Below, in pieces: positions 17,794 to 29,047 of a stretch of 57,201 nt of DNA (positions are counted from its first letter, which is position 1; every line of letters starts with the position of its first letter). Below the pieces are notes generated by a model. That model was not told the origin of the DNA and did no database searches. It saw only the letters and a list, made by a program, of their open reading frames with translations. Both the position numbers and the translations under genes were made by a program. The DNA is taken from contig JABANP010000332.1 of NCBI GenBank assembly GCA_013115135.1, forward strand, positions 1 through 57,201. Direction: 5' to 3'. Source of the DNA: Perkinsus olseni (taxonomy: Eukaryota > Perkinsozoa > Perkinsida > Perkinsidae).

Positions 17794-18013
17794 TAGATGG
17801 AACGGTTAAACCTCCTTCGCGGCGGGCCTGCAACTATTCCGTCTTACTGTTGCCACGCGGACGCGATCGGGGAGTTCCTCGGTCATCCGAGTTGGAATCT
17901 TAGTGAGGGATAAGCTACCACTGTCTTGGTTGTGCGGCTCAGGCAAGAGTCTTTCTATGCCCTGCCCTCTCTCCTGACGGGGGCCGCATTGGAGGGTGAA
18001 GTCAGCACAACTG

Positions 18014-18066
18014 AATGAAACCATGACGAGACTCCTCCCAACTTGGGAGTCTCGTTGAGGTTTCAC
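18014..18066. repeat. Imperfect hairpin, arms about 26 bp
   Basis: 18014-18040 pairs with 18042-18066 (AAACC...ACGAGACTC / GAGTCTCGT...GGTTT) with a few mismatches and one 2-base bulge. It lies about 100 bases before the methyltransferase gene. Confidence 0.75.
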
Positions 18067-18161
18067 TCAGCTTGTTAGGAGTGCTTACGAGAGGACGCCG
18101 TTCCTAGTGAGAACGAGGGAACTAAACGCCTGCTGCTTCCGAGTTTATCTTTACCCCATCC

Positions 18162-20272
18162 ATGCATCACACCCGAACCGCATTTCTCCTGCTGTTCTTG
18201 CCAACAGTGCTCAGCCGCGATATAATAGCTGTCACGCATGAAAATCTCAGCAGAGAGCTCGGCCGTGCGTTGGATAGCATAGAGAGGCTCTTGGCTCCGA
18301 AGGTGACAACATGCTTACTCAATGTTACCAATTCCAATGGGGGCTTGGCTGGCTGCTCCGATTGGAGGCTGCGGACGGCTCAGGCCGAGGCAGAGATCTT
18401 CTTCAACGTCACTGCGTGAGTCGGGTTTTCGACGGCCAGGCTTCGGAAGTAACACCACTCTCGCAGCCCCTCGCCGATCTCTCGCCTAATGCTCCCTGGA
18501 ATGTATCGGAAGGCCCTACCGTGAGCCTTACAAGAGCGTACGGTCAAGTCACGCGGGCGTCGTCGGACCTAGAACACCCCTCCTCGATTGCGTTGCGGCG
18601 TGTTGGCTCGGCCCGATTCAAGTGCTTCCTATCCTTCTTCAGGAGTGTGATATCCCCCACTGGCTTGGCCGGTCGGGATGCGGTCCTCTGCGAGACGATC
18701 AATGCCATTGGTCGGCTTGGTGTCCTCCTCAGCATCGTCATGGAGCCAGGCAAGCTTGTCGATGATGACCAACTTCTCACGGACACTTGGTTGTGGATCA
18801 TGGCTTCCAACTGGCATGCTATGGCTGGATCGACTTTAAGGGTCATCTTTCCAATCCTCTACTCCCTGGGGTGGCATCTCTAGTGAGTTCCCTTTCGTCC
18901 GTGGTCCTCCTTAGCATGCTCGACGCCCCTGCCTTTCAGCACTCGTTCTGACTACGTCTACCCAAAGGGCGTTGATGATATCCCACTGTGGCCCTTCGAG
19001 TACAGTGACCAGCTCCACGGCCTCCTAGGCCGCTCGATCATAAGAGGGCTCCGCAGCCTCAGCAGAGGCCGTCCACCCTCTTCACAGCCGGCTGACGTCT
19101 CTCTCGCCTACCGGATGTTGGCGTTGGTCTACACGGCCTCCTGTGAGTACGGGTGCGGAGACGCCTGTCTGGCTTCCGCTTCGGCTGCGAGTATGTATCT
19201 TGGCCTGGCCTACACTCTCACCGAGGGCGATGGAGAGACACTCGGCATCGCAGCGAGCCTGGTGGGCCGGTCCCAGCTGCTGGTCCAAAGCATATTCACA
19301 CAGAGCTTCGCTGAGGGGCTATGGTTGATCCATCACACCTCGGCGGGGTTCCTGTGGAGACTCTTCTACGCTTACGTGGAATCACCCGTCATCCTGTTGG
19401 ACAATTTCAGGCATTTGAAGGGTCTTGTTGAGTACCAAGAGTCCGCGTTTGAGGACATCTTTCACAACATCCGCAGATTGCTACCACCACACGAGTGCCG
19501 TATGCCTCAGCCCCAGCCCAGAGACTTGCTTTGGCGGAGCCGCATGAGCGCCGAAGAGGTCTACTGGCGTTACAGACTGTACGACGAAGGCTACACTCAC
19601 CCCCTCAGCAATGGCAGACCGTTGCAATCAGGCTTGCTTCGTCTCGTCAATCCTGATGTCCCCAAGGGTTCCGCTATCAGAGTCCTGGATGTCGGCTCCG
19701 GTCCTCTGAGTTTGATCGGCATGGCGTGGGATGGGCATCCTGTTGAGCTAGTGGCGGTGGACCCCCTGGCGCCCCTGTACAAAGCACTGCTGCATCAAGT
19801 TGGTGTGGACCCTATCGTCTATCCGGTTATGGGAGACGTGGAGAACCTGCCGCGGTACTTCCCCACAGGGAGCTCGTTCGACTTGGCCGTTTCCATCAAT
19901 GCTTTGGACCACACCATCGACCCCGTCAAGTCCATTTTTGGTATGCTGGAGACTGTCAAACCACACGGGGCAGCCCTTCTGGTGTGTCATCGCAACGAGG
20001 CTGAGCGAGAGTACGGCAAGGGCCTTCATCAGTGGAACTTCGATGTGAGCCCGGATGGTCATCTGCTAGTCTGGCGCAACTACACGTCTGCTGGCCCTGA
20101 GGTCCGCGATGTCACTACTATGCTACTCGAGAAGGTGGCGGACTCTGTTGAAGCGGAAGTGTTGGAGGCCTGGGACGAGGAGTTGGTGAAGGAGTGGTAT
20201 GGATTCCTGGGTGTAGAGGATGATGACGATGTCCCACATGTTATGGTCACGATACGAAAACGAAGCATGTGA
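18162..20272 (+). CDS. SAM-dependent methyltransferase with signal peptide
   Basis: Exon 1 (18162 to about 18407-18415) begins with a signal peptide (MHHTRTAFLLLFLPTVLS). Exon 2 (about 18467-18882) and exon 3 (18940-20272) join in phase through a 57-bp GTGAGT...CAG intron; the exon 1/2 join is ambiguous. The C-terminal third is a class I Rossmann methyltransferase: motif I VLDVGSGPLSLIG, an acidic strand-2 end (VELVAVDPL), GDVENLP, then SFDLAVSINALDH and the later strand GAALLVCH. The upstream 350 or so residues are all helical-looking and unrecognised. By the signal peptide it would act in the ER/Golgi or outside the cell; the substrate is unknown. The methyltransferase fold is firm; the family inside Methyltransf_11/25 is not resolved. 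Confidence 0.8.
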
Positions 20273-20761
20273 AAAACTCGACTGGAATGGCGTTCACGTC
20301 GTGAGCACTTCAGAATTTTTCTTCGCATTCTGGGCGAGCGCGTAATTTCGTGGCGCGCGACATCCCTCGACGCTTGTGATGGTTAAAGTTGAATAAGGAC
20401 CCCTCCCTTATGAATATCCCATGTAGCTCTACCCCTCTTCGCTCTCACTGTGGCATCCTCTCCTTCATCGCTACTCTCGTGAGGTTCCAGTTGGAGACCC
20501 TTCCACTGAGGATTCTCCTGCTGCCTGTCTCTGGGATAATAACATCGGGAGCCTCCGACGGCCGACTGGATATTCATAATTTTTCTGACTAGTTTCATCG
20601 TGGATTGGTTCTCATCTACTTCTTGCTTGGCGGGCGCGGTCGGATGGATTTTGCTGGCGCCAAAACGGCCGTGTGCTGCGGAGGGCATCGGCATATGAGC
20701 AACCAGTGTTGTTATTGTTGCTGGCAGAGAAAGCCGTCGGGTTAGTTGTTTTTTGCAAAGT
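20273..20761. other. Intergenic, no gene seen
   Basis: Only short frames on both strands. It presumably holds the 3' end of the methyltransferase transcript and the proteasome promoter; no motif stands out. Confidence 0.35.
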
Positions 20762-21971
20762 ATGTCTGTAATTGCTCCAACAACATTCGCCCTCCCCGGT
20801 CGAAGGGGCGCGGACCTCGAGGAAGAGGACCAACAGACCTGTGGACTGACCGAGATGGATAGGTACTCTCGCTTGCAACCTTGGGACCCAACGGCATCTC
20901 GTCACGAACCCTTCCTACTGTGATTCCCTCGAGGTTCGCTTTGGCACCGGTCGCACAGCCCCAGAGATTCTGCACAGACATGAAGGCTCGCTCGGGACGC
21001 CTTATGAACTTCAATAAGGGTAGGCCTCGTCGCAGCTGGCAAGTGGAAGGGCATTCGGCTAGGTACCACCACCCTTGCATTCGTCTTTGACGGTGGTGTC
21101 CTCGTGGCTGTCGATTCCCGAGCTTCCATGGGCAGCTACGTGTCCAGCCAGACGGTTCGTAAGGTCCTTCACATCACTGACAGGCTCATTGGTAATACCC
21201 TGCTGTTGCGGGCAACACACTCCCTCGTTCCCTCTTTCTTATTGTGCGCCTCTTAGGGACCATGGCCGGTGGTGCTGCGGACTGCCAGTTCTGGGAAAGG
21301 CATCTCGGCAGACTTTGCAAGTACTAGTGGCAGCTGGATACTCATCGCAATGACGAGTGTCTTTCAGGTTGTACGAGCTGCGCAACAAGCAGCGCATCAC
21401 TACCGCTGCTGCCTCTAAGATGCTAGCTAACATTATGTACTCTTACAAGGGGTAATAGCCGCCACTCCGAATTCCCTTGTTCTAACGTTGTCTAAGGTAC
21501 GGTCTTTCCTGTGGCACCATGATCGCTGGTTATGATGCTAATACTGGCCCGGCTCTGTAGGCCCACCCTGGGTAGTAATGGTGGTGGATGCTTCTTGGCA
21601 GGTACATGGTAGACGACCAGGGCACTAGGATCAAGAACAACATGTTCTCTGTGGGTTCTGGATCGACCTACGCCTACGGTGTAAGTTGCCATCGCTATGC
21701 TTTCTAGTGACAACCGTGGAGGACCTCAGATCCTCGATGCTGGCTACAGGCATGACCTTACTCTTGACGAGGCTGTTGCTCTGGGAAAGCGGGCCATCTA
21801 TCACGCCACTAATAAGGATGCTGCCTCTGGTGGCCATGTTAGGGTCTATCACGTCCACAAGGATGGGTAATAGTGGAAGCTGAGGGGAAGCAACTGTTGG
21901 TCATTCCTTGCTGTTGCAGGTGGACCATCATAGAGGACGGACAGGATGTTATTGAACTTCATTACAAGTAG
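20762..21971 (+). CDS. PSMB5: 20S proteasome subunit beta type-5
   Basis: Chymotrypsin-like catalytic subunit of the 20S proteasome. Exons: N-terminal part from about 20762 (joins uncertain) to 21019, then 21063-21191, 21257-21320, 21368-21451, 21497-21556, 21602-21680, 21730-21866 and 21920-21971. Introns are 43-65 bp. Propeptide cleavage G|TTT leaves Thr1; the mature chain shows TTTLAF, Asp17, Lys33 (QTVRKV) and [21 protein letters not shown], then [19 protein letters not shown] and [11 protein letters not shown], ending ELHYK. Substrate-pocket residue 21 is Ser and residue 22 Met, where the human subunit has Thr and Ala. One intron ends in AAG rather than CAG/TAG. The core identification is secure; the first exon is inferred ([15 protein letters not shown]). 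Confidence 0.92.
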
Positions 21972-22397
21972 CACGACGCGGCCGCTGAAGGCTCGGGGCT
22001 ATTCTGCGTGTCTTAGATACGCTGCTGACAAGGGGTTCTCCGGTATGGGTGAGGAGGCGTAGACGAGAGTGCGCCCGAAATACTAATACGACTATTGACT
22101 GGTGGTGGTAATGATGCACCACTCGAGTGCATCGCCGGTGGATGATGGTTTCCTTATTCCCTCTGAGTTGTTGCGTCCTCTCGGAGTGGTTTCTTCTGTT
22201 CGACGAGTGGTCGAGACTCTTGTGTGTCGGGGAGCTAGAAGAGAGTTTCTTTCTAGCTTGGCGGTCCTTATGTCGTACAGCTGGGCCGAAGCTAGTAAAG
22301 ACTGTCCTGTTCATCATGTGTTGTGAGTTGATCTTGTGCATGCGTGCAAATCGTGTCTCGTCAGTTGTTGTTACAATTGTATAAGTAAATCGTTAAT
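21972..22397. other. Intergenic, no gene seen
   Basis: Short antiparallel frames only. Nothing recognised. Confidence 0.35.
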
Positions 22398-22592
22398 ATG
22401 GATACCGCTTACTTCAGCCGTCCCATTCAACAGAAGCTCGACAAGGCCCCTAGGAGAGACCCTCCTAGCCCTCGAAAGGAGCAGGCTCATCCCGAGTTGA
22501 GGCACCCCACCACCAAGCAGGTGGAGAACTACAAGAAAGAAGGCGTTCTTGGTGATGTTGTCAGTGCGAGGAAGCGTCTCGAAAACCAGTAG
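22398..22592 (+). CDS. Small basic protein, 64 residues
   Basis: A compact intronless frame with Met start and TAG stop, rich in Lys, Arg, Pro and Glu (APRRDPPSPRKEQAHPELR; KQVENYKKEG). It has no signal peptide or membrane segment and no recognised family. It could be a small structural or nucleic-acid-binding protein, or a chance frame. Confidence 0.4.
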   Translation: MDTAYFSRPIQQKLDKAPRRDPPSPRKEQAHPELRHPTTKQVENYKKEGVLGDVVSARKRLENQ

Positions 22593-22944
22593 AGTCACCG
22601 TAACTGTGACTCACTACTGTATTCAAGGGGATGTTATTATACCCTTGAAAGATATGACCACTTAGTGGTTTGATGGTATCTTTGGTCGATTAGTGCTCAA
22701 GTTGACGGTGGTCGAAGATATTGTTAAAACCAGTAACTATGATGATCGATTGTTGTATCGAGGAATGTGATTATCAGTTTATGTTGCTGTTGTTCCCTAT
22801 CATATCAAGGATCAGCATTCAGAGGTGAATATCATTCATTACTGTAAGGATGATGAATCGGTCTTAGCCGTTGTAGCTGTTGAGTTTCGAGTCGGAGGAG
22901 GGGCTCGCTAGCCTTGCGTACTACTCAGTTTAATATTAACCGTC

Positions 22945-23764
22945 ATGTCAATTGAGGATCGATCGGCGTACTACCACTACGCGGGTGGTGAACATCATCA
23001 GGATCCCCGAACCCACAACAAGCGACATCATCGTCATCATCCCCGTCACCATCCGACCCCACCACTGCCGCCCCCGCCCCCGCTCATCCTGCCAGCACCG
23101 ACTCAGACGAGGCAGTGCCGTCGTTGAGCCCTCGTGACAACTCCGAGCCTCCCCTGCAGCGGACGGAGGAAGGGAAGCCGGTGGACGTGGTGAGTGCCTG
23201 CAACTTGACAGTACAGGTCTGTACCGTTGCCGCATCTTTCAGACTGCAGAGGTCTCGGATGACGACCCCGCCGCCAAGTTCATGAAGTCCTCGATTTTGA
23301 GTGCGAAGACCCTCGGTCATTTGGACCAGCTCGAGGCCGCCCTCCACGACGTGGAAAGGGAGGTGAGTCGATCATCCCATCGGGCGATCGCCAGTGAGGC
23401 TGTCCGTAGGTATCAGAAACCGAGCAGGATTTGATATCGGGCGAGATGTCCATCGGCAAGGCCAAGGACGACCTAGCTCAGATCGAAGCACGGTAAGGGG
23501 TCAGTGAGTGTTGGTTGAGGAGTTGATGCTGGTGCGTTCAGGCTGGACAAACTGCAGTTCAACGGTATTGATTCCGTCCAGACCGTCGACCTTCATTCTG
23601 GTACGTTCCCTCGGGGCCATCTGTCGACTGATTTTTGCATGTCAGGGAAGGAGCCGGCGAAGGCGGCGCGGAAGGAACTCGTCCGACAAGCGGAGAACCT
23701 CAGCGCTCGAATTGATAAGATTTTCAAACAGATTAAAGAAGCCGAGAAAACTGGCCACGATTGA
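22945..23764 (+). CDS. Candidate BAG-domain Hsp70 co-chaperone
   Basis: A Ser/Pro-rich N-terminal part (first exon join uncertain, ending at 23189) leads into exons 23243-23362, 23410 to about 23492, one to about 23598, and a last exon to the TGA at 23764. Introns are about 45-53 bp with GTGAGT/GTAAGG-type donors. The spliced product has a coiled-coil (DQLEAALHDVEREVSE; ISGEMSIGKAKDDL) and then LDKLQFNGIDSVQ, ARKELVRQAENLSARIDK, which fits the last helices of a BAG domain (LDSVQ...RK.LV...L..LD). BAG proteins bind the Hsp70 ATPase domain. Other coiled-coil families could also fit; the BAG call is by pattern only. Confidence 0.55.
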
Positions 23765-23942
23765 GCTCACCGTCATCGAACACTATTTATAAACTCACCG
23801 CCGCTACACAAGAAGCGATCCTTTCAAATACCCCTCGTGTTTCACTTTCCTGTGTCGTGTTATCAGTAGTACTGTTGCCAACGCAAACACTTCGGGTTCA
23901 TGGACACGGGGACAAACAAGTATAACAACATGTTATCAGCAT

Positions 23943-26564
23943 GAGTCAACCAAAGATACTGCTACTGGACTCGGACCAACCGCCCGTACCAGCGGCATCA
24001 TCCAGGAAAGCCGAGCTTGGTCGGTCGGTGACGAGAGGACTCCCACCGACCGAGCCAGATTCGTCCGGCACAAAGCTGAGCTCCTCGTCCTCCTCGGCTA
24101 TTGACAGGAGGCCGGCGGCGGCGGCGCCCTCCTCAAATTCCTGGAAGAAGCTAGAGTCGCTCGAGCCATCCGAAGATTCGCTCGTCATCGCTCGACGATG
24201 ACAACTGAAAGTGGACTGTGATGATGCTGAAGGCATCGACGCATCACCTGTTCGGCAACGACCGCCCGGTCTTGGAGGGCGTGCAGAATCTGAAGGAAGG
24301 GAACGTGAGCGATCGTTCGGCCGAGAGGCCCCACCTCTGCAATATCGTGAGCACAGTCGAGGCCCTCCGTGACCAGGACTGTTCCGATGAGGGCCGAGTA
24401 GTGGGCGCTCGACCAACGGCTGCCCGGCATGCGACTGCTGAGGCTTCCTCCTTCCCACGAACTCGATGACCGAGAGGTGGAGTGTCGACGGGACTGACCG
24501 AAGCGCAATGCAGTGAGGAAGACGACAGAGGCCGTTACGTCAACGGCTCCTCCACCACTCCCGAAACTGTCCAACTCTCCTCTCAGCTCTTCATCGCCCG
24601 ACAAGGATGTAGTCTCCGACCACTCATCATCTTCGTCGGCGACTGATCTTCGTTCGACCGTTCGCTCGGTGTAGGGTGGGGTCTCGGGACCCGAAGAGCT
24701 CTCCTCGCTACTGCCACCTGACAAGAGCTCCTAGCTCATCACCACGGACTTCGCCGGGAAGGCGCTCCTACTCCGTCGGTCTGCCTCCGGCCAGTCTGAT
24801 GCCTTCCAAGTGCCCATCATCAAATCAGACGTCACGAACTTGCTGATATTCGCCATGCTTCGCTCCGCTATCAAAGACCCCTGTCTGCTGTCCCTCATCG
24901 GTCGGCCGCCTCGAATGCTCAGCTTCGCTTTCGCTGCGGCCCCCCATCGCCCAGGCGCCTTACCCAGGTTGCTCCTCAGGAATGCCACCATCTCTCTGTT
25001 GCTGTTTCCGACGATCGAGCTGAGAGAATCGGCGACTCTCGGGGTCTTATCGCTTCGGGCCTCCTCCCGCTCATCCCTGCCGTTTCTAGGGACGAGGTAC
25101 TTCCGCCGGGCCACCTGTGTGCTGCCACTGAAGCCCCCCTCCCGATGCTCCTCCCCACCGAAGCGGTTATGTAGGGTCCCCATAGTCCCGGCGACCCCCT
25201 CTATCTTGCTACTGACCCTGTCGAGTGACCGGTGAGTTGAGGCTTCGGAAGAGAAGTCTGGTCGAGCAGAGACGAGTAGAGGTCGCTGTAACGCTAAGGA
25301 CGGTGACACTGGATGGACCGTCGTCCCCTGTGAAGTTCGGGTGGCCGGAGTGTGGACGGGCCCGAGGCGTCGAGGAGCGGTCTGCTCAGGGCTCGCCTCC
25401 TCGACCCTCGGAGACTCCAAAGGGAGAGACAGACGAGGAGGCCACCGCCTGACTGACGCTGGCTGTTCATACATTCTTTGGGCCGGGGGCTCCTCCCCAT
25501 CATGGGAAGGCTGCACGCTTCGACGGGGACTCTCTTCCCTGCAGGCATGAGGCGACGTTCGCTCTCGCTGCCTCTGTCGGGCCTCTCGCACAGCCAGTTC
25601 CACGATCTCTCTCCTCACCCTCTCCTCCTCCGCCGCCTCTCGAGCTGCCCTCTCCTGAGGAAGTGATGAATATTATCGCCCCCACGGTCTGGAAGGGAAC
25701 ACCTGCAGCAGCCTTGCCCTCAGCTCAGCCTGCTCGGCAACCTGCTCGTCTAAAATCGCCTTCAACCTCGCCTGCGAAGACACCTCTACATGGGAACCAT
25801 CGCCACGAGCTCGCCCCTTACCCGCTTCTCCTTCTCTTCCCTCTTATGGTGGTCACTCAACTGCATCCCGAGGCTCACCATACTGCACGGAGAGTCCGAC
25901 GACAGAGTGCCCTCACTGTCGTCCGCTGTGCACGCCTGACTGCCACTCAGCCGCTTCCTCGCCGCCTCCCGCTCAGCCACCTGGGCCTCCAGCTCATCAC
26001 GGTACCTACCACAGCAAGTACAACATCAGGCCCTGTAGGAGTAAACCCTGACCGCTGCCGTTTTTCTTTCTCCCTCCGGTCCACCTCTTCCTGCGTTTCA
26101 CATGTCTCCCCGAGGTAGAAAGTCCTCGTGTCGAGTCTTATCGCCTCTCCCACAGTTCGCTGACCGACCGGAACATCCTCTTCGTGATAGATCCCTTCCC
26201 CTGCTGGACTTGGCCACTCAATGGCAGCCGCTTCCTGGGGGATGTGGTATCCCTTCTCAACCAGAGCTCCCGCCTTCGGGTCCTGCGAGGCCTTCCCCGA
26301 CCGCTTCGTCTCCGACCCTCTCACTGAAGCCGCCCTCAGTGGCTTCTCGTGGAACGTTCCGGTCGTGATAAGACTGTTGAAGTCGCTCAGAGTGATGACC
26401 GGTATGCCTTCCCGACCTCGGCATTCTCCGAACCTTCCCTTCGAAGGCTCAACTCCTCTATGACTCACTGGAGGCTCCTCCTCCTCAGTATCGGAGGCTT
26501 CTACTTGCTGCTGCTGTTGGTTCCCATGACAAAAGACAACCATTAAATTAACGAACCCATGCAA
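23943..26564 (-). CDS. Long coiled-coil, low-complexity protein
   Basis: A chain of minus-strand exons that connect through plausible short introns. It has an N-terminal poly-Gln/acidic part (about 26564-26060), then YRDELEAQVAEREAARKR and a helical Lys/Glu segment, an exon with LKAILDEQVAEQAELRARL, then ERAAREAAEEERVRREIVEL, about 250 Ser/Arg-rich residues, and an acidic Ser-rich tail ending SESSSSIFG. An in-frame TAG at 24731 lies within a 54-bp GT-AG stretch that restores the frame when removed. The YxxELxxQ coiled-coil style recalls CSPP1/CCDC66-type centrosome or cilium proteins, but this is loose. Function unknown. Confidence 0.55.
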
Positions 26565-27660
26565 ACAACTGAGCCACGGGAGCTGCCCCAGGCTGTAGCG
26601 TGGAGAGGTACGAAGGAAGGTCCGAGGGCTCAGCAGAGGACAACGCCAATCGACGCGGCTTCCCAGACCTCACGCCTGCGAAGTCTTGTGAGCAGGAGCC
26701 ACCTCCCTGCTATGAATTTTGAAGTCCGTACCACACCAGTTTTAACTTCTCTGCTTCCGTCGCAACAAGTCCCCCAGCATCAAGGGTGAGCCTCTCAAAA
26801 AAAGGAGATCCCGATGCACTCGAAGATGACATTAGATTGAGCAAGTCACCGCGTATGCCGCGCGTACACGCGTGCTGCATCCATTGTGACGCACGCGTAC
26901 CGGCGGCTCCCCCGCGCATGTATGTCCAGTAGTAGTCGAGAACCCTACCTACCCTCCGACGATTCTACCTTTAGGGAAACCCTGGCTCGTCTTCTTCTGG
27001 CCGGACCCTAACGTTGGACTCCGGCGGCCCGGCATTTTTAATCCTTTCATGCATTTTTCTTGCAAATATCGGAGCACTTTGCGAGCTGTAGACCTTTGGA
27101 AATGCCCTTAGGTCCACTTGCTCTCTTGCTTTCTTGGATCGCTTGACACTCCTCAACTCGGTCTGAACTTGGTCTGAAGTAGACAAGTGCTCCATGGAAT
27201 GACCTTTGGCTCGCCGGTAGCGTGATCGAAATTGGTGTCACGTCACCTTCCGTACGTCTCGCATTCTAGTCGCCCAGTGCATCGCTTTGCATCCCGTTCA
27301 TTCCTTTGGTGGAACTGTTCTAACCTTACGACCTTTGACCAGGACGTAAGCGTTGAGTTGACTAGTGAGAGCAACGATCTTGGTCACTTGTAGTCTTGCT
27401 CACTCGACAGACTACACGAGCTAGCAGTTGCTTATTGGCAGCTAGCGTGTTGGCTTTGCGGGTTATGCCTCTCGGTCGCTTCCAGTTTTCACGGGTGGCT
27501 TGGACTGGACCAAAAAATCTCACGGTAGTTCAGGTCAAATGGGACTTTTGTACGTTCAATAAACTCATCCTAGTTTCACTTGTTCCCGGCGTTGGCTCAT
27601 CCTCAGCGCTCGCTGGTCAGTTTTCCGTCATTTTACTGCTATCGTTCCTTCCTCTACTAT
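26565..27660. other. Intergenic, no convincing gene
   Basis: Short frames on both strands, the longest about 75 residues on the minus strand near 26971-27195 and 26710-26919, without domains. It includes the 5' flank of the carrier gene. Confidence 0.35.
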
Positions 27661-28566
27661 ATGTCCCTCGCAGCATTAATCTCACTACCACCAGTCACCG
27701 GAGCTGCTGTCGTCACCGCAGTGACTCTCTACCCAGTAGACATCGTCCGGGCCATGGCCATGTCCCAAGCCTCCGGGGTCAAGACGAGCGTCCCCAACCT
27801 CATGAAGGACTTCTACAACGCTCACGGCATGAGAGGCTTCGTTTCCAAAGGCATCGGCGCTGAGATGGCGCGTGCCACTTTCTCCCGGTCTATCAAGTTT
27901 TGGCTGCAGCCGATCTGTCACAAGATGTTGTTCGGCAAGAAGCAGAGCGAAGGGACCTCCTTCACCAAAGGGGTTGCTGGCGGGGTCGCGACAATTCCCG
28001 AGATGGTCGTCATTTCCCCGTTCGAAAACGCCAAATTGGCAATGCAGTTGGACGCCAGTGGCCGGTTTAAGAGCACTGCGGACGTCCTTTCTCACCTCTG
28101 GAAGACGCGAGGTTTCAGCGGTTTTTACCTCGGCTTCGGTGGCATGCAGATGCGGCAGTTTGTATGGTCCGCTGGCTACTTCATGTCACTGGATAAGTGC
28201 AAGCTGGTTACTCGAAGGGTATTTGGTAAAGACAGCACTCCCTCTGATAGCGTCGCCGGCTTCGGCGCTGGTGTGTTCGGCGTCGTCCTGAACTGCTGGA
28301 CTGACGTCGTCCGGACGGTCATTCAGAAGAACGCCATCACTGAGACCTTCAACCCGGCCGTTGCTCGTCCCAAGTTGACGCCTAGCTACTTCGTTTCTGG
28401 TGTGTCGGATGTCTTCAGAACAGCTGCGGACATCTACGCCGCCCGAGGGTTCAGCGGCCTGTACGCTGGTTTCGCCGTGAAGTCGGTGTACTTAGGCTGC
28501 TCTGGTGCCCTGTTGGCAGTACTCGTCCCTCGGTTCAAAATGATGTGGGGCTGCCAAGTAGACTAA
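27661..28566 (+). CDS. Mitochondrial carrier family (SLC25) protein
   Basis: An intronless gene of about 301 residues if started at the ATG at 27661 (MSLAALISLPPV), the usual SLC25 length; an upstream in-frame ATG adds 27 residues without family support. Three repeats are visible by their degenerate PX[DE]XX[KR] signatures: YPVDIVRA, SPFENAKL and CWTDVVRT. Each is followed by a Gly-rich helix such as GFSGFYLGFGGMQMRQ or GFSGLYAGFAVKS. It should sit in the mitochondrial (or relict organelle) inner membrane and exchange a small metabolite; the third signature is divergent and the substrate cannot be told. One of few unspliced conserved genes here. Confidence 0.85.
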   Translation: MSLAALISLPPVTGAAVVTAVTLYPVDIVRAMAMSQASGVKTSVPNLMKDFYNAHGMRGFVSKGIGAEMARATFSRSIKFWLQPICHKMLFGKKQSEGTSFTKGVAGGVATIPEMVVISPFENAKLAMQLDASGRFKSTADVLSHLWKTRGFSGFYLGFGGMQMRQFVWSAGYFMSLDKCKLVTRRVFGKDSTPSDSVAGFGAGVFGVVLNCWTDVVRTVIQKNAITETFNPAVARPKLTPSYFVSGVSDVFRTAADIYAARGFSGLYAGFAVKSVYLGCSGALLAVLVPRFKMMWGCQVD

Positions 28567-29047
28567 TGGCTTGATATATTTTCGCTAGTTTCCTTTGGTG
28601 CTGCTGTAGCTCGCCCTCTCTACCGCGCACTGCGAGATGAGATCCGGCTGGGGTGACACCACGTGAATTCATTGTGCTATGCACTGATGCTCTCGAAGCT
28701 TTTGCGTTCACAAGTGACAACTGGTGATCTGATAATTTCGGACGAGTCGATAATCTGCGTGGAGAACGTCTCAGGGGTTGGCCATCAGTTTCGTAGAGTA
28801 TCATCGACGTCGCGAGATCAACCAGGCAAACACAGCGGTACTTCGTGTGCATGGGCTCATCAACAAACTTAGATAATCAGTTGGGGAATATGACGCAACC
28901 GTCTACGTGGCCTCCTGAGTAAACGATGGTTTGCAAAGTTCGTCTACCTCTCACCACTGCGATACAACTCGGAAGGTATCATTGAAACGTAAAGGAACGG
29001 TGCACTATTTGCGGCAATGGAACAGTTGCTTATGAAACTGACAATTG
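28567..29047. other. Intergenic, no gene seen
   Basis: Tail-to-tail gap between the carrier gene and the minus-strand gene. Nothing recognised. Confidence 0.35.

Noticed and set aside
24731..24733. In-frame TAG suggesting stop-codon readthrough in the coiled-coil gene
   Set aside because: A 54-bp GT-AG intron covering the TAG restores the same frame and matches local intron size, so readthrough is not needed.
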